From Treponema sp. (GTDB lineage Bacteria > Spirochaetota > Spirochaetia > Treponematales > Treponemataceae): a stretch of 63,099 nucleotides of DNA. Both the position numbers and the translations under genes were made by a program. The DNA lies in contig JAEDJS010000004.1 in assembly GCA_016296205.1 (NCBI GenBank), positions 1 through 63,099 of the forward strand, written 5' to 3'. Shown here piece by piece: positions 35,277 to 44,283 of the stretch (within the stretch, counting starts at the first letter, position 1; every line of letters begins with the position of its first letter). The notes below the pieces were generated by a model. The model did no database searches. It was not told the DNA's origin and saw only the letters and a list, made by a program, of their open reading frames with translations.

Positions 35277-36717
35277 AAAAGAAGCAAAAGAAGCATACGA
35301 TTTTTCTAAGGCAAAAAGAGAAGGTAAACTTCAATGGTATGAGCTGGCGGCAAAAAAACAGTTTGATAAATCAACTGATGGAAGCCAGAACAAAAAAGTT
35401 GAACAGAAAGTTGAACCAAAAATCGACTCCAAAACCGAACCTAAAACGGAACAGGATAAAAATGTTCAGAAAAAGCAGAAGATTCATAAATCAACTGAAA
35501 ATAAAAAATCAAATATTCCTGCAATGGAACCTTTGGAAAAAATGTTCAGCAAAAAACAGGTTCCATCGGATGCAAATAAAATACTGGAAGAATTTGACAA
35601 GATTGTTTTTGACAGTCAGAGAATTTCCAGTAAGCAGAGAGCCCTTTTGCCAAACCAGGTTAGAGAATTATCTCACACTTTAACAGACCAGCGGGATTCA
35701 CGGCGAAAAGGTTACATGAATGAAACAACTACTTTAAGCGCTTATATTTATTATTTTGAATGGTGGAATCTTGTGCGCCTTACAAGACTTTTTGCGGGGC
35801 TCCAGAATAAATTTAATCTGGACAACGGAAATATTTGTCTTGATATTGGAAGCGGTCCGTTAACTCTGCCAATTGCGTTGTTCCTGGCAAGACCGGATTT
35901 GCGTGAAAAAAAATTAACCTGGTACTGTCTTGATATTTCCAGTGCAACATTAAGCGCCGGCGAAAATTTGTATTATTCAATTTGTGCAAAGCTTAAGTGT
36001 GAACCATGGAAGATTGTCCGGGTTAAAGGTGAAATGGGCACAATTATAAAAGAAAAAGCAGATTTTGTATCAAGCGCAAATATGTTTAACGAAATTCTGC
36101 AATCCAGCGATATGCCCCCGGATTACCTTTCTAAAAAATATACTCAGGTTCTTTCTGGATATGGAAAAGAAGACTGCAATATTATGGTAGTTGAACCTGG
36201 TGTTCCAGTAAATGCCCGTTTTGTTAGTCTTTTACGGGATTCCCTGATGCGCAAAAATTTTGTTCCTGTTGCGCCTTGTACTCATTGTGGGGAATGTCCA
36301 ATGGATGGTAAACGGGGCGGAAAATGGTGTAATTTTGCTTTTAGTACAGATGATGCTCCGGTTAGCCTTTTAAAATTTAGCGAAAGCTGCCATTTGCCAA
36401 AGGAACGTGCAGTTCTTTCTTTTATTCTAGTAAAAAGCAGCAATAAGGAATTGGCTGTGGAAGATGAAAGCAAGGTTGAGGAAAATTCAACTGGTGCAGT
36501 TAATTCAACTTCTAAAAAGAAAATTCTTTTCCGCATTGCCAGCGATTTGATCAGACTGCCTGGAAATCGCAGCGGCTACTATGCTTGTTCCAATGAAGGA
36601 CTACTTCTTGTTGAAACAAAACATTCGTTAAAAAGCGGTGAAGTGTATAAAATTGCCCGCCCTAAAAAAACTCCTAAAATAGACGAAAAAAGTGGTGCTT
36701 TATTTGTGAATTTATAA
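35260..36717 (+). CDS. Rsm22-like SAM-dependent methyltransferase with iron-sulfur-type cysteines
   Basis: A 485 aa protein with a Rossmann methylase core (LDIGSGPLTLPIALFLARPD, near residues 200-220) and a cysteine cluster CTHCGECPMDGKRGGKWCNF later on. Rsm22 proteins, best known as mitochondrial ribosomal methylase-like factors, have four Cys in this region and bacterial homologues exist. A role in ribosome maturation is inferred, fitting the neighbouring der. The first 90 residues are low-complexity and charged, with repeated K-x-E-P units (KVEQKVEPKIDSKTEPKTE). It overlaps the MerR gene by 17 nt. RNA target is unknown. Confidence 0.7.
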   Translation: MKHKSKKEAKEAYDFSKAKREGKLQWYELAAKKQFDKSTDGSQNKKVEQKVEPKIDSKTEPKTEQDKNVQKKQKIHKSTENKKSNIPAMEPLEKMFSKKQVPSDANKILEEFDKIVFDSQRISSKQRALLPNQVRELSHTLTDQRDSRRKGYMNETTTLSAYIYYFEWWNLVRLTRLFAGLQNKFNLDNGNICLDIGSGPLTLPIALFLARPDLREKKLTWYCLDISSATLSAGENLYYSICAKLKCEPWKIVRVKGEMGTIIKEKADFVSSANMFNEILQSSDMPPDYLSKKYTQVLSGYGKEDCNIMVVEPGVPVNARFVSLLRDSLMRKNFVPVAPCTHCGECPMDGKRGGKWCNFAFSTDDAPVSLLKFSESCHLPKERAVLSFILVKSSNKELAVEDESKVEENSTGAVNSTSKKKILFRIASDLIRLPGNRSGYYACSNEGLLLVETKHSLKSGEVYKIARPKKTPKIDEKSGALFVNL

Positions 36718-36732
36718 ATCCCATGTTACAAT
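36704..36732 (+). promoter_or_regulatory. Promoter, leaderless type, for the NlpC/P60 gene
   Basis: TTGTGA (36704-36709), inside the end of the upstream gene, 17 bp, TACAAT (36727-36732) preceded by TGT as an extended -10. Six nt remain to the ATG at 36739. Confidence 0.6.
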
Positions 36733-36738
36733 TCTAAT

Positions 36739-37761
36739 ATGGGAACAAAAAGAAGTTCTAAAGGATTTATAACTTTTTTTCTGATTTTAATTTTTTCTGT
36801 TTTCTCTGCTTTCTCAGATGCTAATACATTGCGCAGACAATTAATTGCAGAAGCAAAAACTCATATTGGTAAGCCTTACCGTTCTGGAACTGCGGGCCCT
36901 AATACTTTTGACTGTTCGGGGTTTGTTCAATATTGCTGCAGCCGTGCATTGGAAATCAATCTTACAAAACGGGCATCTACTCAATATTCAGAAGTAACTC
37001 ATATTTCAAAAGGGCAAATTCAGCCTGGGGATCTGGTGTTTTTTGATTCTGTTGGAAAAGGGCAGATTACTCATGTTGGAATTTATCTTGGAAATGATGA
37101 ATTTATTTCTGCCCTTAGTGAAGGAAGCCGGCTTGGAATTCAAATTTCCCAGATAAATGGATCAAGCTACTGGAGGTCAAAATATCTGACCTGCGGTCAA
37201 GTTATTAATGGTGGAACTTTGCAGACCGGGGGAATTGGTTCCAGTAGTAGAAATTCATCAAAAGTGAGCGTGTCTAATTTTAAAGGTACAAAGAGCACTT
37301 ATTATAGAAACACTTCAAAATTCTGGAAATATTGGACTGTTGATGCAACTGGGGCGGCAAAATGGAATTTTACAGATGGTGAAAATTATAAATTTGTGTT
37401 TGAAGGTGCCACCTGTGATTTTAATATTCGCTGTAGTGGATTTAGAGGTGAACCTGGGCTGAATGTTGGTTTAGCTTATGACAGTGTAAGATATACAGCC
37501 AAAGTTCCGGCATTCATTTCTTTAACACTTAATGATTATCTTAGAGTGAGGGCTGGTACTTCAATTAATTTTGATTTTTCTACCATGAAATTTAATTTGC
37601 CGCAAATTCCTTTACTTGTTGGATGTTCAATTTCTACTCCGTATTTGAGCACAGGTAACTTGAAGTGGCAGCTTATTCAGAATATTGATTATGATGCTGG
37701 TGATTTAAACAACCAGACGCTGTTCCTTTCTACTGGTATTCGATTAAGCAAGAGTTTGTAA
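36739..37761 (+). CDS. NlpC/P60 peptidase with C-terminal beta-rich domain
   Basis: A 340 aa exported cell-wall peptidase. A signal peptide (about 1-26, FITFFLILIFSVFSAFS) precedes an NlpC/P60 domain with catalytic Cys59 (NTFDCSGFVQYC) and His112 (THVGIYLGND). The domain cuts peptide links in peptidoglycan stems. From residue 180 to the end is a Gly/aromatic-rich beta region ending in hydrophobic alternating strands (TLFLSTGIRLSKSL), reminiscent of an outer-membrane barrel or of a beta-sandwich. It may anchor the enzyme, which is inference. The ATG has no ribosome site and lies 6 nt after a good extended -10. Confidence 0.8.
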   Translation: MGTKRSSKGFITFFLILIFSVFSAFSDANTLRRQLIAEAKTHIGKPYRSGTAGPNTFDCSGFVQYCCSRALEINLTKRASTQYSEVTHISKGQIQPGDLVFFDSVGKGQITHVGIYLGNDEFISALSEGSRLGIQISQINGSSYWRSKYLTCGQVINGGTLQTGGIGSSSRNSSKVSVSNFKGTKSTYYRNTSKFWKYWTVDATGAAKWNFTDGENYKFVFEGATCDFNIRCSGFRGEPGLNVGLAYDSVRYTAKVPAFISLTLNDYLRVRAGTSINFDFSTMKFNLPQIPLLVGCSISTPYLSTGNLKWQLIQNIDYDAGDLNNQTLFLSTGIRLSKSL

Positions 37762-37795
37762 AAAAAATGGTTCTGCCAAATAAATTGACAGAACC
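37760..37795 (-). terminator. Terminator for the acyl-CoA ligase gene
   Basis: On the minus strand a 7-bp stem GGTTCTG/CAGAACC with 13-nt loop is followed by an eight-T run (A tract 37760-37767 on the plus strand). It also lies just past the stop of the convergent NlpC/P60 gene and could serve both. Confidence 0.85.
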
Positions 37796-37844
37796 AAGGA
37801 TCCTTTAAGATCAACAGCAAACAAGTGACAGATTAAAACAATTA

Positions 37845-39752
37845 TTAAGCAAACAAGGCTTTAATCTGTTTTTCATACATTTCGGAAATTGCAAAACGCT
37901 TGATTTCCTGTTTAGCACTTAATTCAATTCCAACTTCAAATGGTTTTGTAATAACGTCTGTTTTAGTAATAAGTTCAAAACTCTTGAAGCCGTTTTTAGT
38001 ATTAACAAGTTCTTTTACTTCATTATCAATAAGTTTCTGAACTTCTTCGCTGTTAGCAAACTTTTCGTAGTCAGAAGTATCAAGTCCGTTTTCTACACCG
38101 TATTCAACAAGTTCATCTTTGCTTGGAAGGATAAGTGCGCCCAATGAACGCTGGTCCTGTCCAACAACAACCGCTGCAGAAATATATTTAGACTGAGAAA
38201 TTTTCATTTCGATTGGGAGAGGTTCAACGTTTTCTCCACCAAGCAAAACGATTGTATCTTTTTTACGGCCTTTAAGTACGATTTCACCGTTAATTGTTTT
38301 CATACCGATATCTCCGGAATCAAACCAGCCGTCATGTGTCATAACTTTTGCAGTAAGATCATCACGCTTGTAGTAACCTTTCATTACTGTTTCGCCCTTG
38401 ATCATAACTGTTCCCTTTACACCAACAGGAAGTTCATCACCATTATCGTCTACAATCTTAACTTTAACGTGGCGGATTGGTGTACCGATTGTTCCAAGAA
38501 TTGGACATGCAATAGGACGAACGCTAACAACTGGAGCTGTTTCTGTAAGACCGTAACCTTCTACGATATTTACGCCGATTGCCCAGAAGAATTTATCGAT
38601 TGCTGGAGGGAATGCACCACCACCTGCAACACCAGCACGGAAATTGTTACCAAGCATTGCACGAATCTTTTTAAATACAAGTGCGTTTCCAAGCCAGTTA
38701 AGTGGAGTAAGAAGAATAACTGGAATAATAAATGCAATCCAACGGAAGAAAATTCCATCGTTGCCAAATCGTGCTTCTCTGCGGAACATTTTTCTAATCA
38801 TAGAAGAACGCAAAAGTCCAATATTCAGGAAGAACTTAAAGAGTGCAAAAGTAATTCCGCCGGTTTTACGCATTTTGCGCCAGATTCCGTCGTAAACAGC
38901 TTCAAAAACACGTGGAACTGCAGGAATAAGTTCAGGGTTGATTTTGGCCATATCAGAAAGAAGAACACTTCCGATTGGCTTAGAGTAACACATTCCTGCA
39001 CCCTGGCTTATAATTACGTATTCACAAATACGCTGGAAAACGTGCCAGATTGGGAGAACACACAAGGCTCTTTCCCCTGGAATAAGATAAATTCGTTCAA
39101 CAAGTTCATCAAGCTGAGCAGTAAAGTTTTTGTGCTGGAGCATTACGCCTTTTGGTGTACCAGTTGTACCACTTGTAAAGATGATTGTTGCCAGATCTTC
39201 GCAGTCACCTTTTTCCAGTTCCTGTTCAACTTTATCTGGATTATTCAGTCTGAATTTGTGACCGTTTTCCTGAACTTCCTTAAACTGGTAGCAGTTGATC
39301 CCTTTTGCTTTTGCGTCATTCAACTGCTCTTCTGCAATTGGATCAAATGCAATAATCATTTTGAGAGTAGGAATTGAATCTCTAATAGAAAGAATCTTTT
39401 TTACCTGTGCAGTGTTTTCTGCAATAACAAGTTTACATTCTGCAAATGAGAGAATGTAGGAAAGATCTTTCTCAGTAGCATCACAACCGCGTGGTGTATC
39501 GATGGCACCAATGGAAAGAAGTCCCATGTCGGCCTGTTCCCATTCTTCGCGGTTATCACTGATGAGACCAATCTTGTCTCCCCGCATAATACCAAGTTCA
39601 AGAAGCCCTCCACCGAAGTCAAGAGATTTCTGGAACATATCATGATAATTGGTCGGTTCAAAAACACCGGCTTTGTTCTTAGTATACTGAACATTTAATT
39701 CAGCATACTTTTCTGCTGCTTTTTGCAACATTTTGGGCAAAGTGTCAAACAT
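37845..39752 (-). CDS. Long-chain fatty-acid-CoA ligase (AMP-binding)
   Basis: About 635 aa, an adenylating enzyme that activates long-chain fatty acids to acyl-CoA. P-loop: TIIFTSGTTGTPKGVML; family motif: VEGYGLTETAPVVS; hinge: GWFDSGDIGMKTINGEIVLKGRKKD. Moderate hydrophobicity near residues 320-345 (FFRWIAFIIPVILL) fits a peripheral membrane enzyme. The start is the ATG at 39752, since a TATAAT ends 7 nt upstream. The longer reading from 39779 would place nine residues inside the promoter and is rejected. A TetR-type regulator is divergent, so the pair probably responds to fatty acids. Confidence 0.85.
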   Translation of the reverse strand: MFDTLPKMLQKAAEKYAELNVQYTKNKAGVFEPTNYHDMFQKSLDFGGGLLELGIMRGDKIGLISDNREEWEQADMGLLSIGAIDTPRGCDATEKDLSYILSFAECKLVIAENTAQVKKILSIRDSIPTLKMIIAFDPIAEEQLNDAKAKGINCYQFKEVQENGHKFRLNNPDKVEQELEKGDCEDLATIIFTSGTTGTPKGVMLQHKNFTAQLDELVERIYLIPGERALCVLPIWHVFQRICEYVIISQGAGMCYSKPIGSVLLSDMAKINPELIPAVPRVFEAVYDGIWRKMRKTGGITFALFKFFLNIGLLRSSMIRKMFRREARFGNDGIFFRWIAFIIPVILLTPLNWLGNALVFKKIRAMLGNNFRAGVAGGGAFPPAIDKFFWAIGVNIVEGYGLTETAPVVSVRPIACPILGTIGTPIRHVKVKIVDDNGDELPVGVKGTVMIKGETVMKGYYKRDDLTAKVMTHDGWFDSGDIGMKTINGEIVLKGRKKDTIVLLGGENVEPLPIEMKISQSKYISAAVVVGQDQRSLGALILPSKDELVEYGVENGLDTSDYEKFANSEEVQKLIDNEVKELVNTKNGFKSFELITKTDVITKPFEVGIELSAKQEIKRFAISEMYEKQIKALFA

Positions 39753-39759
39753 GCCTAAT

Positions 39760-39789
39760 ATTATAACTGAATTCTTCATTTAAAAGCAA
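39760..39789 (-). promoter_or_regulatory. Promoter, leaderless type, for the acyl-CoA ligase gene
   Basis: On the minus strand TTGCTT (39784-39789), 18 bp, TATAAT (39760-39765), then 7 nt to the ATG at 39752. It is close to the divergent tetR promoter (39818-39846). Confidence 0.6.
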
Positions 39790-39817
39790 GATGTAAACAA
39801 ACTGATAAGCAAAAAAC

Positions 39818-39846
39818 TTTACAAAAAATTAAAACAGGGGTAAACT
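39818..39846 (+). promoter_or_regulatory. Promoter for the TetR-family gene at 39.9 kb
   Basis: TTTACA (39818-39823), 17 bp, TAAACT (39841-39846). The predicted leader is about 14 nt and holds GGTAGG as a weak ribosome site. Confidence 0.45.
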
Positions 39847-39866
39847 AACAATTGGTAGGTTAAATA

Positions 39867-40520
39867 ATGAGTGAAAGATTAACTAAAGATAAAATTATTC
39901 AGGCTGTTCTTGATACAACTTTTTACCAGAGCGTAGGAGCTACAAGCCTTACAGATATTGCAAATGCACTCCATATTAAGAAAGCTTCACTTTATAATCA
40001 CTTCGATAATAGAGAAGATTTGCTTTCACAGACTACAGCAAGTTGCAGTGAGTATATTGATTCAATTTCGTTTATTCCCCAGGATGTTCAGGGGGTTGCA
40101 AAAAAATATTCACCGGAAACAGTTCTTAAGGGAATGGTGAACCGTTATTTTAAAATGCACGAAAAAAATCCTTTGTTCCAGATTTATACTTATTTGCAGT
40201 CAACAAAATATTTTGATCCGGAAGCTGCAAAGATTGTAAAGCGCTGGAATGAAAAAATGATTGAAGACACAGAAAAAGTTCTTGAAGCCCTTTCTGCCGA
40301 AAAAAAACTTGTGCTTTCTGCCTCCTCCGGTTTTAGTGCCGCAACTTGGTTTTGCAACGGTGTGAATCAACTTCTGGAAATTCATCTTCTGGAAAAGAAA
40401 AAAATTGTAATTCAGAATCCTGCAAGTGGTGAAGGTGAATTGTTTAGTCTTCCAACCGATGATTCTGCTTTGGAACATATTGGCAAATTTGTAGACCATT
40501 TTGTTTCTTCAATTAAATAA
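39867..40520 (+). CDS. TetR/AcrR-family regulator
   Basis: A 217 aa repressor-like protein with N-terminal HTH (IIQAVLDTTFYQSVGATSLTDIANALHIKKASLYNHFDNREDLL in residues 10-55, signature ALHIKKASLYNHF). The rest is the diverged helical ligand domain. It is divergent from the acyl-CoA ligase with about 115 bp between starts; both promoters are in this spacer. By position it probably controls that gene and itself. Inducer unknown. Confidence 0.85.
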   Translation: MSERLTKDKIIQAVLDTTFYQSVGATSLTDIANALHIKKASLYNHFDNREDLLSQTTASCSEYIDSISFIPQDVQGVAKKYSPETVLKGMVNRYFKMHEKNPLFQIYTYLQSTKYFDPEAAKIVKRWNEKMIEDTEKVLEALSAEKKLVLSASSGFSAATWFCNGVNQLLEIHLLEKKKIVIQNPASGEGELFSLPTDDSALEHIGKFVDHFVSSIK

Positions 40521-40572
40521 TTAGTAAACTGTATAGTTTGATTTTTACAAATTGATTTTTTGGGGGAGAGAA

Positions 40573-41313
40573 ATGTTCAAGTTTGAAAGAATTACGGAAC
40601 TGCTTAACGTTGATGTTCCACATCTATTTGTAATGTTCATTATTTTTGCCTTTCTTGGATGGATGTGCGAAGAAGTTTACTGCTGTTCAATAGAAAAAAA
40701 ATGGGTTTACCGCGGAATGCTTTTTGGTCCAATCTGCCCCATTTATGGATTTGGCGGTGTGTTGATTGCATACGCATTGTTCCCGTTGAGAGAAACATGG
40801 ATTCCATTATTTATTGCCAGTTTTGTTTTAACAAGTGTAGTTGAATATTTTGGCAGCTGGGTACTTGAAAAAGTTTTCCACATGAAGTGGTGGGATTATT
40901 CCCATTATAAATTCAACATAAATGGAAGAGTCTGCCTGTTGAATTCTTCACTGTTTGGCTTAATGGGAGTTGTTGCCTGGCATTTTGTTATTCCTTTAAT
41001 TTATAAAATAATTTATTTTGAACCAGTGCAGCCGTATTTTTTAATCATCTATTATGTTTTAAAAGTTGCCATTGCAGTTGATTTGTTTTTTACAGTAAGA
41101 CATCTTGTGAACCTTTCTACTGTTCTTGCAAAAATGAAAATTCAACATGAAGTCCATAAAGAAGAATTCCGGAAAAAACTTGAAGAACGGAAGGCTAAAA
41201 TTGTTGAGCACTGGTTGTCTCGTTATCCAAAATTAAAATCTAAGGAATACGATGAAATGATTAAAAAGGTAAAAGAATTTAAAAATCATATCAAGCATAA
41301 TAAAAAAAATTGA
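40573..41313 (+). CDS. CmpB-like putative ABC-type transporter permease (multi-pass membrane protein)
   Basis: A 246 aa inner-membrane protein with about five hydrophobic helices (starting VMFIIFAFLGWMCEEVYCCS). The stretches RGMLFGPICPIYGFGGVLI and FNINGRVCLLNSSLFGLMGV match the putative ABC-transporter type IV/CmpB family. A coiled, lysine-rich cytoplasmic C-tail follows (KKLEERKAKIVEHW). Transport activity has not been shown for this family, and no ATPase gene is adjacent. The ATG at 40573 follows GGGGGAG; a TTG seven codons earlier lacks a site. Confidence 0.75.
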   Translation: MFKFERITELLNVDVPHLFVMFIIFAFLGWMCEEVYCCSIEKKWVYRGMLFGPICPIYGFGGVLIAYALFPLRETWIPLFIASFVLTSVVEYFGSWVLEKVFHMKWWDYSHYKFNINGRVCLLNSSLFGLMGVVAWHFVIPLIYKIIYFEPVQPYFLIIYYVLKVAIAVDLFFTVRHLVNLSTVLAKMKIQHEVHKEEFRKKLEERKAKIVEHWLSRYPKLKSKEYDEMIKKVKEFKNHIKHNKKN

Positions 41314-41350
41314 TTCATAAATAAAAAATAATTGCAAAAGGAGAATTTGC

Positions 41351-43261
41351 ATGAAAGAGGCAAAAAATATCACCTTAAAATTTATTTCTACGACTTATAT
41401 TATGGGAATTTGCGGTGCAATGACTTTGCGCTGGCTTGCATTGGCTTTGTTATACAGACAGCTACCGGATTTCTGGACAGGTGTTGGTACAACAATCGGG
41501 TCGGTGGTAATTCTTGCATCCATTGTTGCGGCAATTATGATTCCTGCTTTAAAACCAATAGAAAAAATTGCTCGGGAAATTACTAATGGAGTATCTCCTA
41601 CTGCAGAACATCAGAAAATTTTTGCTAAAGCTGTTAAAACTGTTAAAATTTGGGTTGTTGCAGAAAACGTAGCAGGATTTATTGTAGGTCAGATCGCTGT
41701 TTCTATTCTTGATTTTGTTAATGGTGCCGTTCCTTACACAGCTTCCAGATTCAGCATTATTCTGGTGCAGGCAACTTGTGTTGGTATTATTGCTTCTCTT
41801 TATGAACTTTTCTACTTTGAAGTTCTTCTTGTGCCTTACAGAAACCTTCTTAACATTCACTCAATGGAAGCTTTTGGAGTTAAAAAAGTTAATAATGTGG
41901 CTCTAAAAGTAATTGGCACTGTTTCAGTTGTTCTTATCTTTATGGGAGTAAATGCAATGACGGCTGGTTATGCTCTGCTGCATGGAGACAATCTTCCGGA
42001 AAGTTCCCTTATGATGAGTGAATATCTTAAAGGTGGAATTATCTGTATTCTGTTTGTTTTTGTTGAATGCATTGGTGTGATAATTATTATAATGAATGAT
42101 TTGGGGAGTCGAATTAAGAAAGCTTCGAAAATTGTTTCCGAGCTGGAAAAATCTGGCAATCTGTCTGGAAGAATCAACATTACAACTGCGGATGAAGTTG
42201 GAGTTCTTATTAGTAATCAGAATGAGTTGATGGAAAAACTTACTGGTACAATCAACGTGTTAAAAAAAGAAACAAATAAAGTTAATGATTCAGCGCAGGT
42301 ATTAACTGAGTCTTCTTCTAAATCTTTGGTGGCACTGGAATCGGTTAAGCAAAGTGTTTATGCAATTGAATCCGAAGATAAAAAGACAAACGAAATAATT
42401 TCTTCCACTTATTCTGATATTGAAAGCCTTAAAGGAAACGCAATGAAAGTTGAAGAACTGGTTGTAGGACAGAGTTTATCAATTGAGCAGGCATCAAATT
42501 CTATTCATGAAATGGTTAACAGTATTGCAAATATTTCTGACATTACAAAAAAAGCGGATGAAGTTTCCGAAAAATTGAGGGTAACAAGTCATTCGGGAAG
42601 CCAGTCGATTAAAACTGCAGAAGAAGCAATTAAACTTATTCAGGAATCAAGTGAAGCTGTTCATAATGCGGTTTTAATTATCAAGAAAATTTCTGGTCAG
42701 ACAAATCTTCTTGCCATGAATGCATCAATCGAAGCTGCCCACGCCGGAGAATTTGGTCAGGGGTTTGCAGTTGTTGCAGATGAAGTTAGAACACTTGCTG
42801 CAAACAGCGCAAAAAATGTTCAGACTGTAAACGATTATATTTCTGATATGGCAGAAAAAATCGAAAATGGTGTACAGGCCATGCAGGATGCAAAACAGGC
42901 TTTTGAAGTTATAGACAGTGGCGTAGAAGAAACGGCGGATATTGTACGATCAATTGCTCAGGCAGTAGACATCCAGCGTGAAGGTACAGAAGAAACATTA
43001 TCGGCAACTCAGGAAGTTGTAAATTCAATAAGTTCAATTAAGGAATTGGCAAGCTTACAGAGAATGCACACAGACAACGTATATGAAAATACAAAAAATA
43101 TTGTTTCGTCTTCTCAGGCAATTACTGAGGCTCTAAAGCAGACTTCTCAGGCAGCAGTCAACTTGAATGAGATTTTGAGTGATGTAGACAAATGTGCGGC
43201 CGATAATACTTCTTCTATTCAGAAGATGAAATCTCAGATTGAAGTGTTTAAGACGGAATAG
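41351..43261 (+). CDS. Methyl-accepting chemotaxis-type receptor with multi-TM sensor module
   Basis: A 636 aa signalling protein. The C-terminal signalling hairpin is unmistakable (NLLAMNASIEAAHAGEFGQGFAVVADEVRTLA near residues 455-490). In place of two helices flanking a periplasmic domain there are about six hydrophobic helices in the first 250 residues (for example 18-36, 48-66, 98-120, 132-150, 185-210, 225-250), with almost no periplasmic loop. A HAMP-like segment follows (about 250-300). The sensory input must be in the membrane or from another protein. The neighbour is the CmpB-like protein. GGAG lies before the ATG. Confidence 0.85.
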   Translation: MKEAKNITLKFISTTYIMGICGAMTLRWLALALLYRQLPDFWTGVGTTIGSVVILASIVAAIMIPALKPIEKIAREITNGVSPTAEHQKIFAKAVKTVKIWVVAENVAGFIVGQIAVSILDFVNGAVPYTASRFSIILVQATCVGIIASLYELFYFEVLLVPYRNLLNIHSMEAFGVKKVNNVALKVIGTVSVVLIFMGVNAMTAGYALLHGDNLPESSLMMSEYLKGGIICILFVFVECIGVIIIIMNDLGSRIKKASKIVSELEKSGNLSGRINITTADEVGVLISNQNELMEKLTGTINVLKKETNKVNDSAQVLTESSSKSLVALESVKQSVYAIESEDKKTNEIISSTYSDIESLKGNAMKVEELVVGQSLSIEQASNSIHEMVNSIANISDITKKADEVSEKLRVTSHSGSQSIKTAEEAIKLIQESSEAVHNAVLIIKKISGQTNLLAMNASIEAAHAGEFGQGFAVVADEVRTLAANSAKNVQTVNDYISDMAEKIENGVQAMQDAKQAFEVIDSGVEETADIVRSIAQAVDIQREGTEETLSATQEVVNSISSIKELASLQRMHTDNVYENTKNIVSSSQAITEALKQTSQAAVNLNEILSDVDKCAADNTSSIQKMKSQIEVFKTE

Positions 43262-43324
43262 GTTAGGGGATGGAACGGTTGGTAAAGCCAAGTCCGAAGG
43301 AAGAAGTCGAAATTAATATTACTT

Positions 43325-44092
43325 CTACTGCAACGACTGTCTGTATTTTTCGTACAGAAGAACGCCGGCTGCAACAGAAACATTCAAACTGTCTATTTTG
43401 CCGCAGGTTGGAATGCTTACAATTGTGTCACACTGTTCTTCCAGAAGCTTTGCCATTCCAGAACCTTCGCTGCCCATAATTATACATGTGCGCTCCGGGA
43501 ATTTGATTTTCTGAAGGCTTTCTCCACCAGCATCGGCACCGTAAATCCAGAAACCGTTGTCTTTAAGCAGCTGAACGCTTCTTACAAGATTTGCAACTTT
43601 TGCAACTGGTACATAGGCACTGGCTCCGGCACTTGTTCTTGCAATAATATCGTTGCCGCTAATGTCACTGGCACTTCTAATCTGGGGAATAATCATCAGA
43701 CTGGCTCCAAACTGGTCGCAGGAACGCAGAATTGCACCAACATTGTGAGGGTCTGTAACGCTGTCTAACATAATCACTGTTGCTTTTTCCGGGCAAGCTG
43801 TAAGCCACTGGTCAAGTTCTACCATATTCTGAGGTTTTTCTTTTTCGTCATTTGAAGAAAGAACAATGCCTCTGTGATCTTTTGCATGGTTTGGCAGGTT
43901 TGAACAGATTTTGTCTAAATCACTTTCTGCAACTTCTTCCACAGGAATTTTTGCCTTTTTTGCCAGGTCGATTATTTTTTTAATTCTTGGGCCCGGTTTA
44001 GAATACATCAACTTAATGCCAGAAACATTTTTATCTTCCAGACATTTTTTTACTCTTTCTTCTACCGCATGAAATCCTGTGTAAATGTTCAT
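43325..44092 (-). CDS. rlmB: 23S rRNA 2'-O-methyltransferase, TrmH/SpoU family (RlmB)
   Basis: A 255 aa rRNA methyltransferase of the SPOUT class. It has the N-terminal L30-like substrate-binding region (about 1-80) and SPOUT knot with TVIMLDSVTDPHNVGAILRSC, IIMGSEGSGMAKLL and KIDSLNVSVAAGVLLYEKYR. Family enzymes methylate Gm2251 of 23S rRNA. It follows an AGAGG site 8 nt before the ATG and is convergent with the chemoreceptor gene. Assignment to RlmB over the tRNA branch is by the N-terminal domain and length. Confidence 0.85.
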   Translation of the reverse strand: MNIYTGFHAVEERVKKCLEDKNVSGIKLMYSKPGPRIKKIIDLAKKAKIPVEEVAESDLDKICSNLPNHAKDHRGIVLSSNDEKEKPQNMVELDQWLTACPEKATVIMLDSVTDPHNVGAILRSCDQFGASLMIIPQIRSASDISGNDIIARTSAGASAYVPVAKVANLVRSVQLLKDNGFWIYGADAGGESLQKIKFPERTCIIMGSEGSGMAKLLEEQCDTIVSIPTCGKIDSLNVSVAAGVLLYEKYRQSLQ

Positions 44093-44185
44093 AAAAAAAA
44101 CCTCTTTATACTTCTTTGAGTTGAATGTGAATTTGATTCGATTGATGACTCAAGTATAATGAATTTTAACGGTTCATAGAATACC

Positions 44186-44224
44186 AAAAAAAGCTGTCCC
44201 TCTGTAAAAAAAAAAAAGAACAGC
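44186..44224 (-). terminator. Terminator after ychJ, possibly bidirectional
   Basis: GCTGTCC/GAACAGC forms a stem of about 6 bp around a loop with 12 consecutive A residues. On the minus strand it is followed by seven T residues (44186-44192). The other strand has CGATTTTT after the stem, so it may work in both directions. Confidence 0.6.
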
Positions 44225-44283
44225 CGATTTTTAATCTGCCATAAGGAGTGGATTTTGCCCTATGGTGTTAATAATTAAATTTA

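Noticed and set aside
38334..39377. Long plus-strand open frame of 347 codons opposite the acyl-CoA ligase
   Set aside because: It is antisense to a clearly conserved enzyme, reads as Cys/Asn/Trp/Phe-rich with no family motif, and has no ribosome site or promoter.
43270..43479. Short plus-strand frame after the chemoreceptor
   Set aside because: Overlaps rlmB in antisense; Cys-rich, no ribosome site and no homology I recognise.
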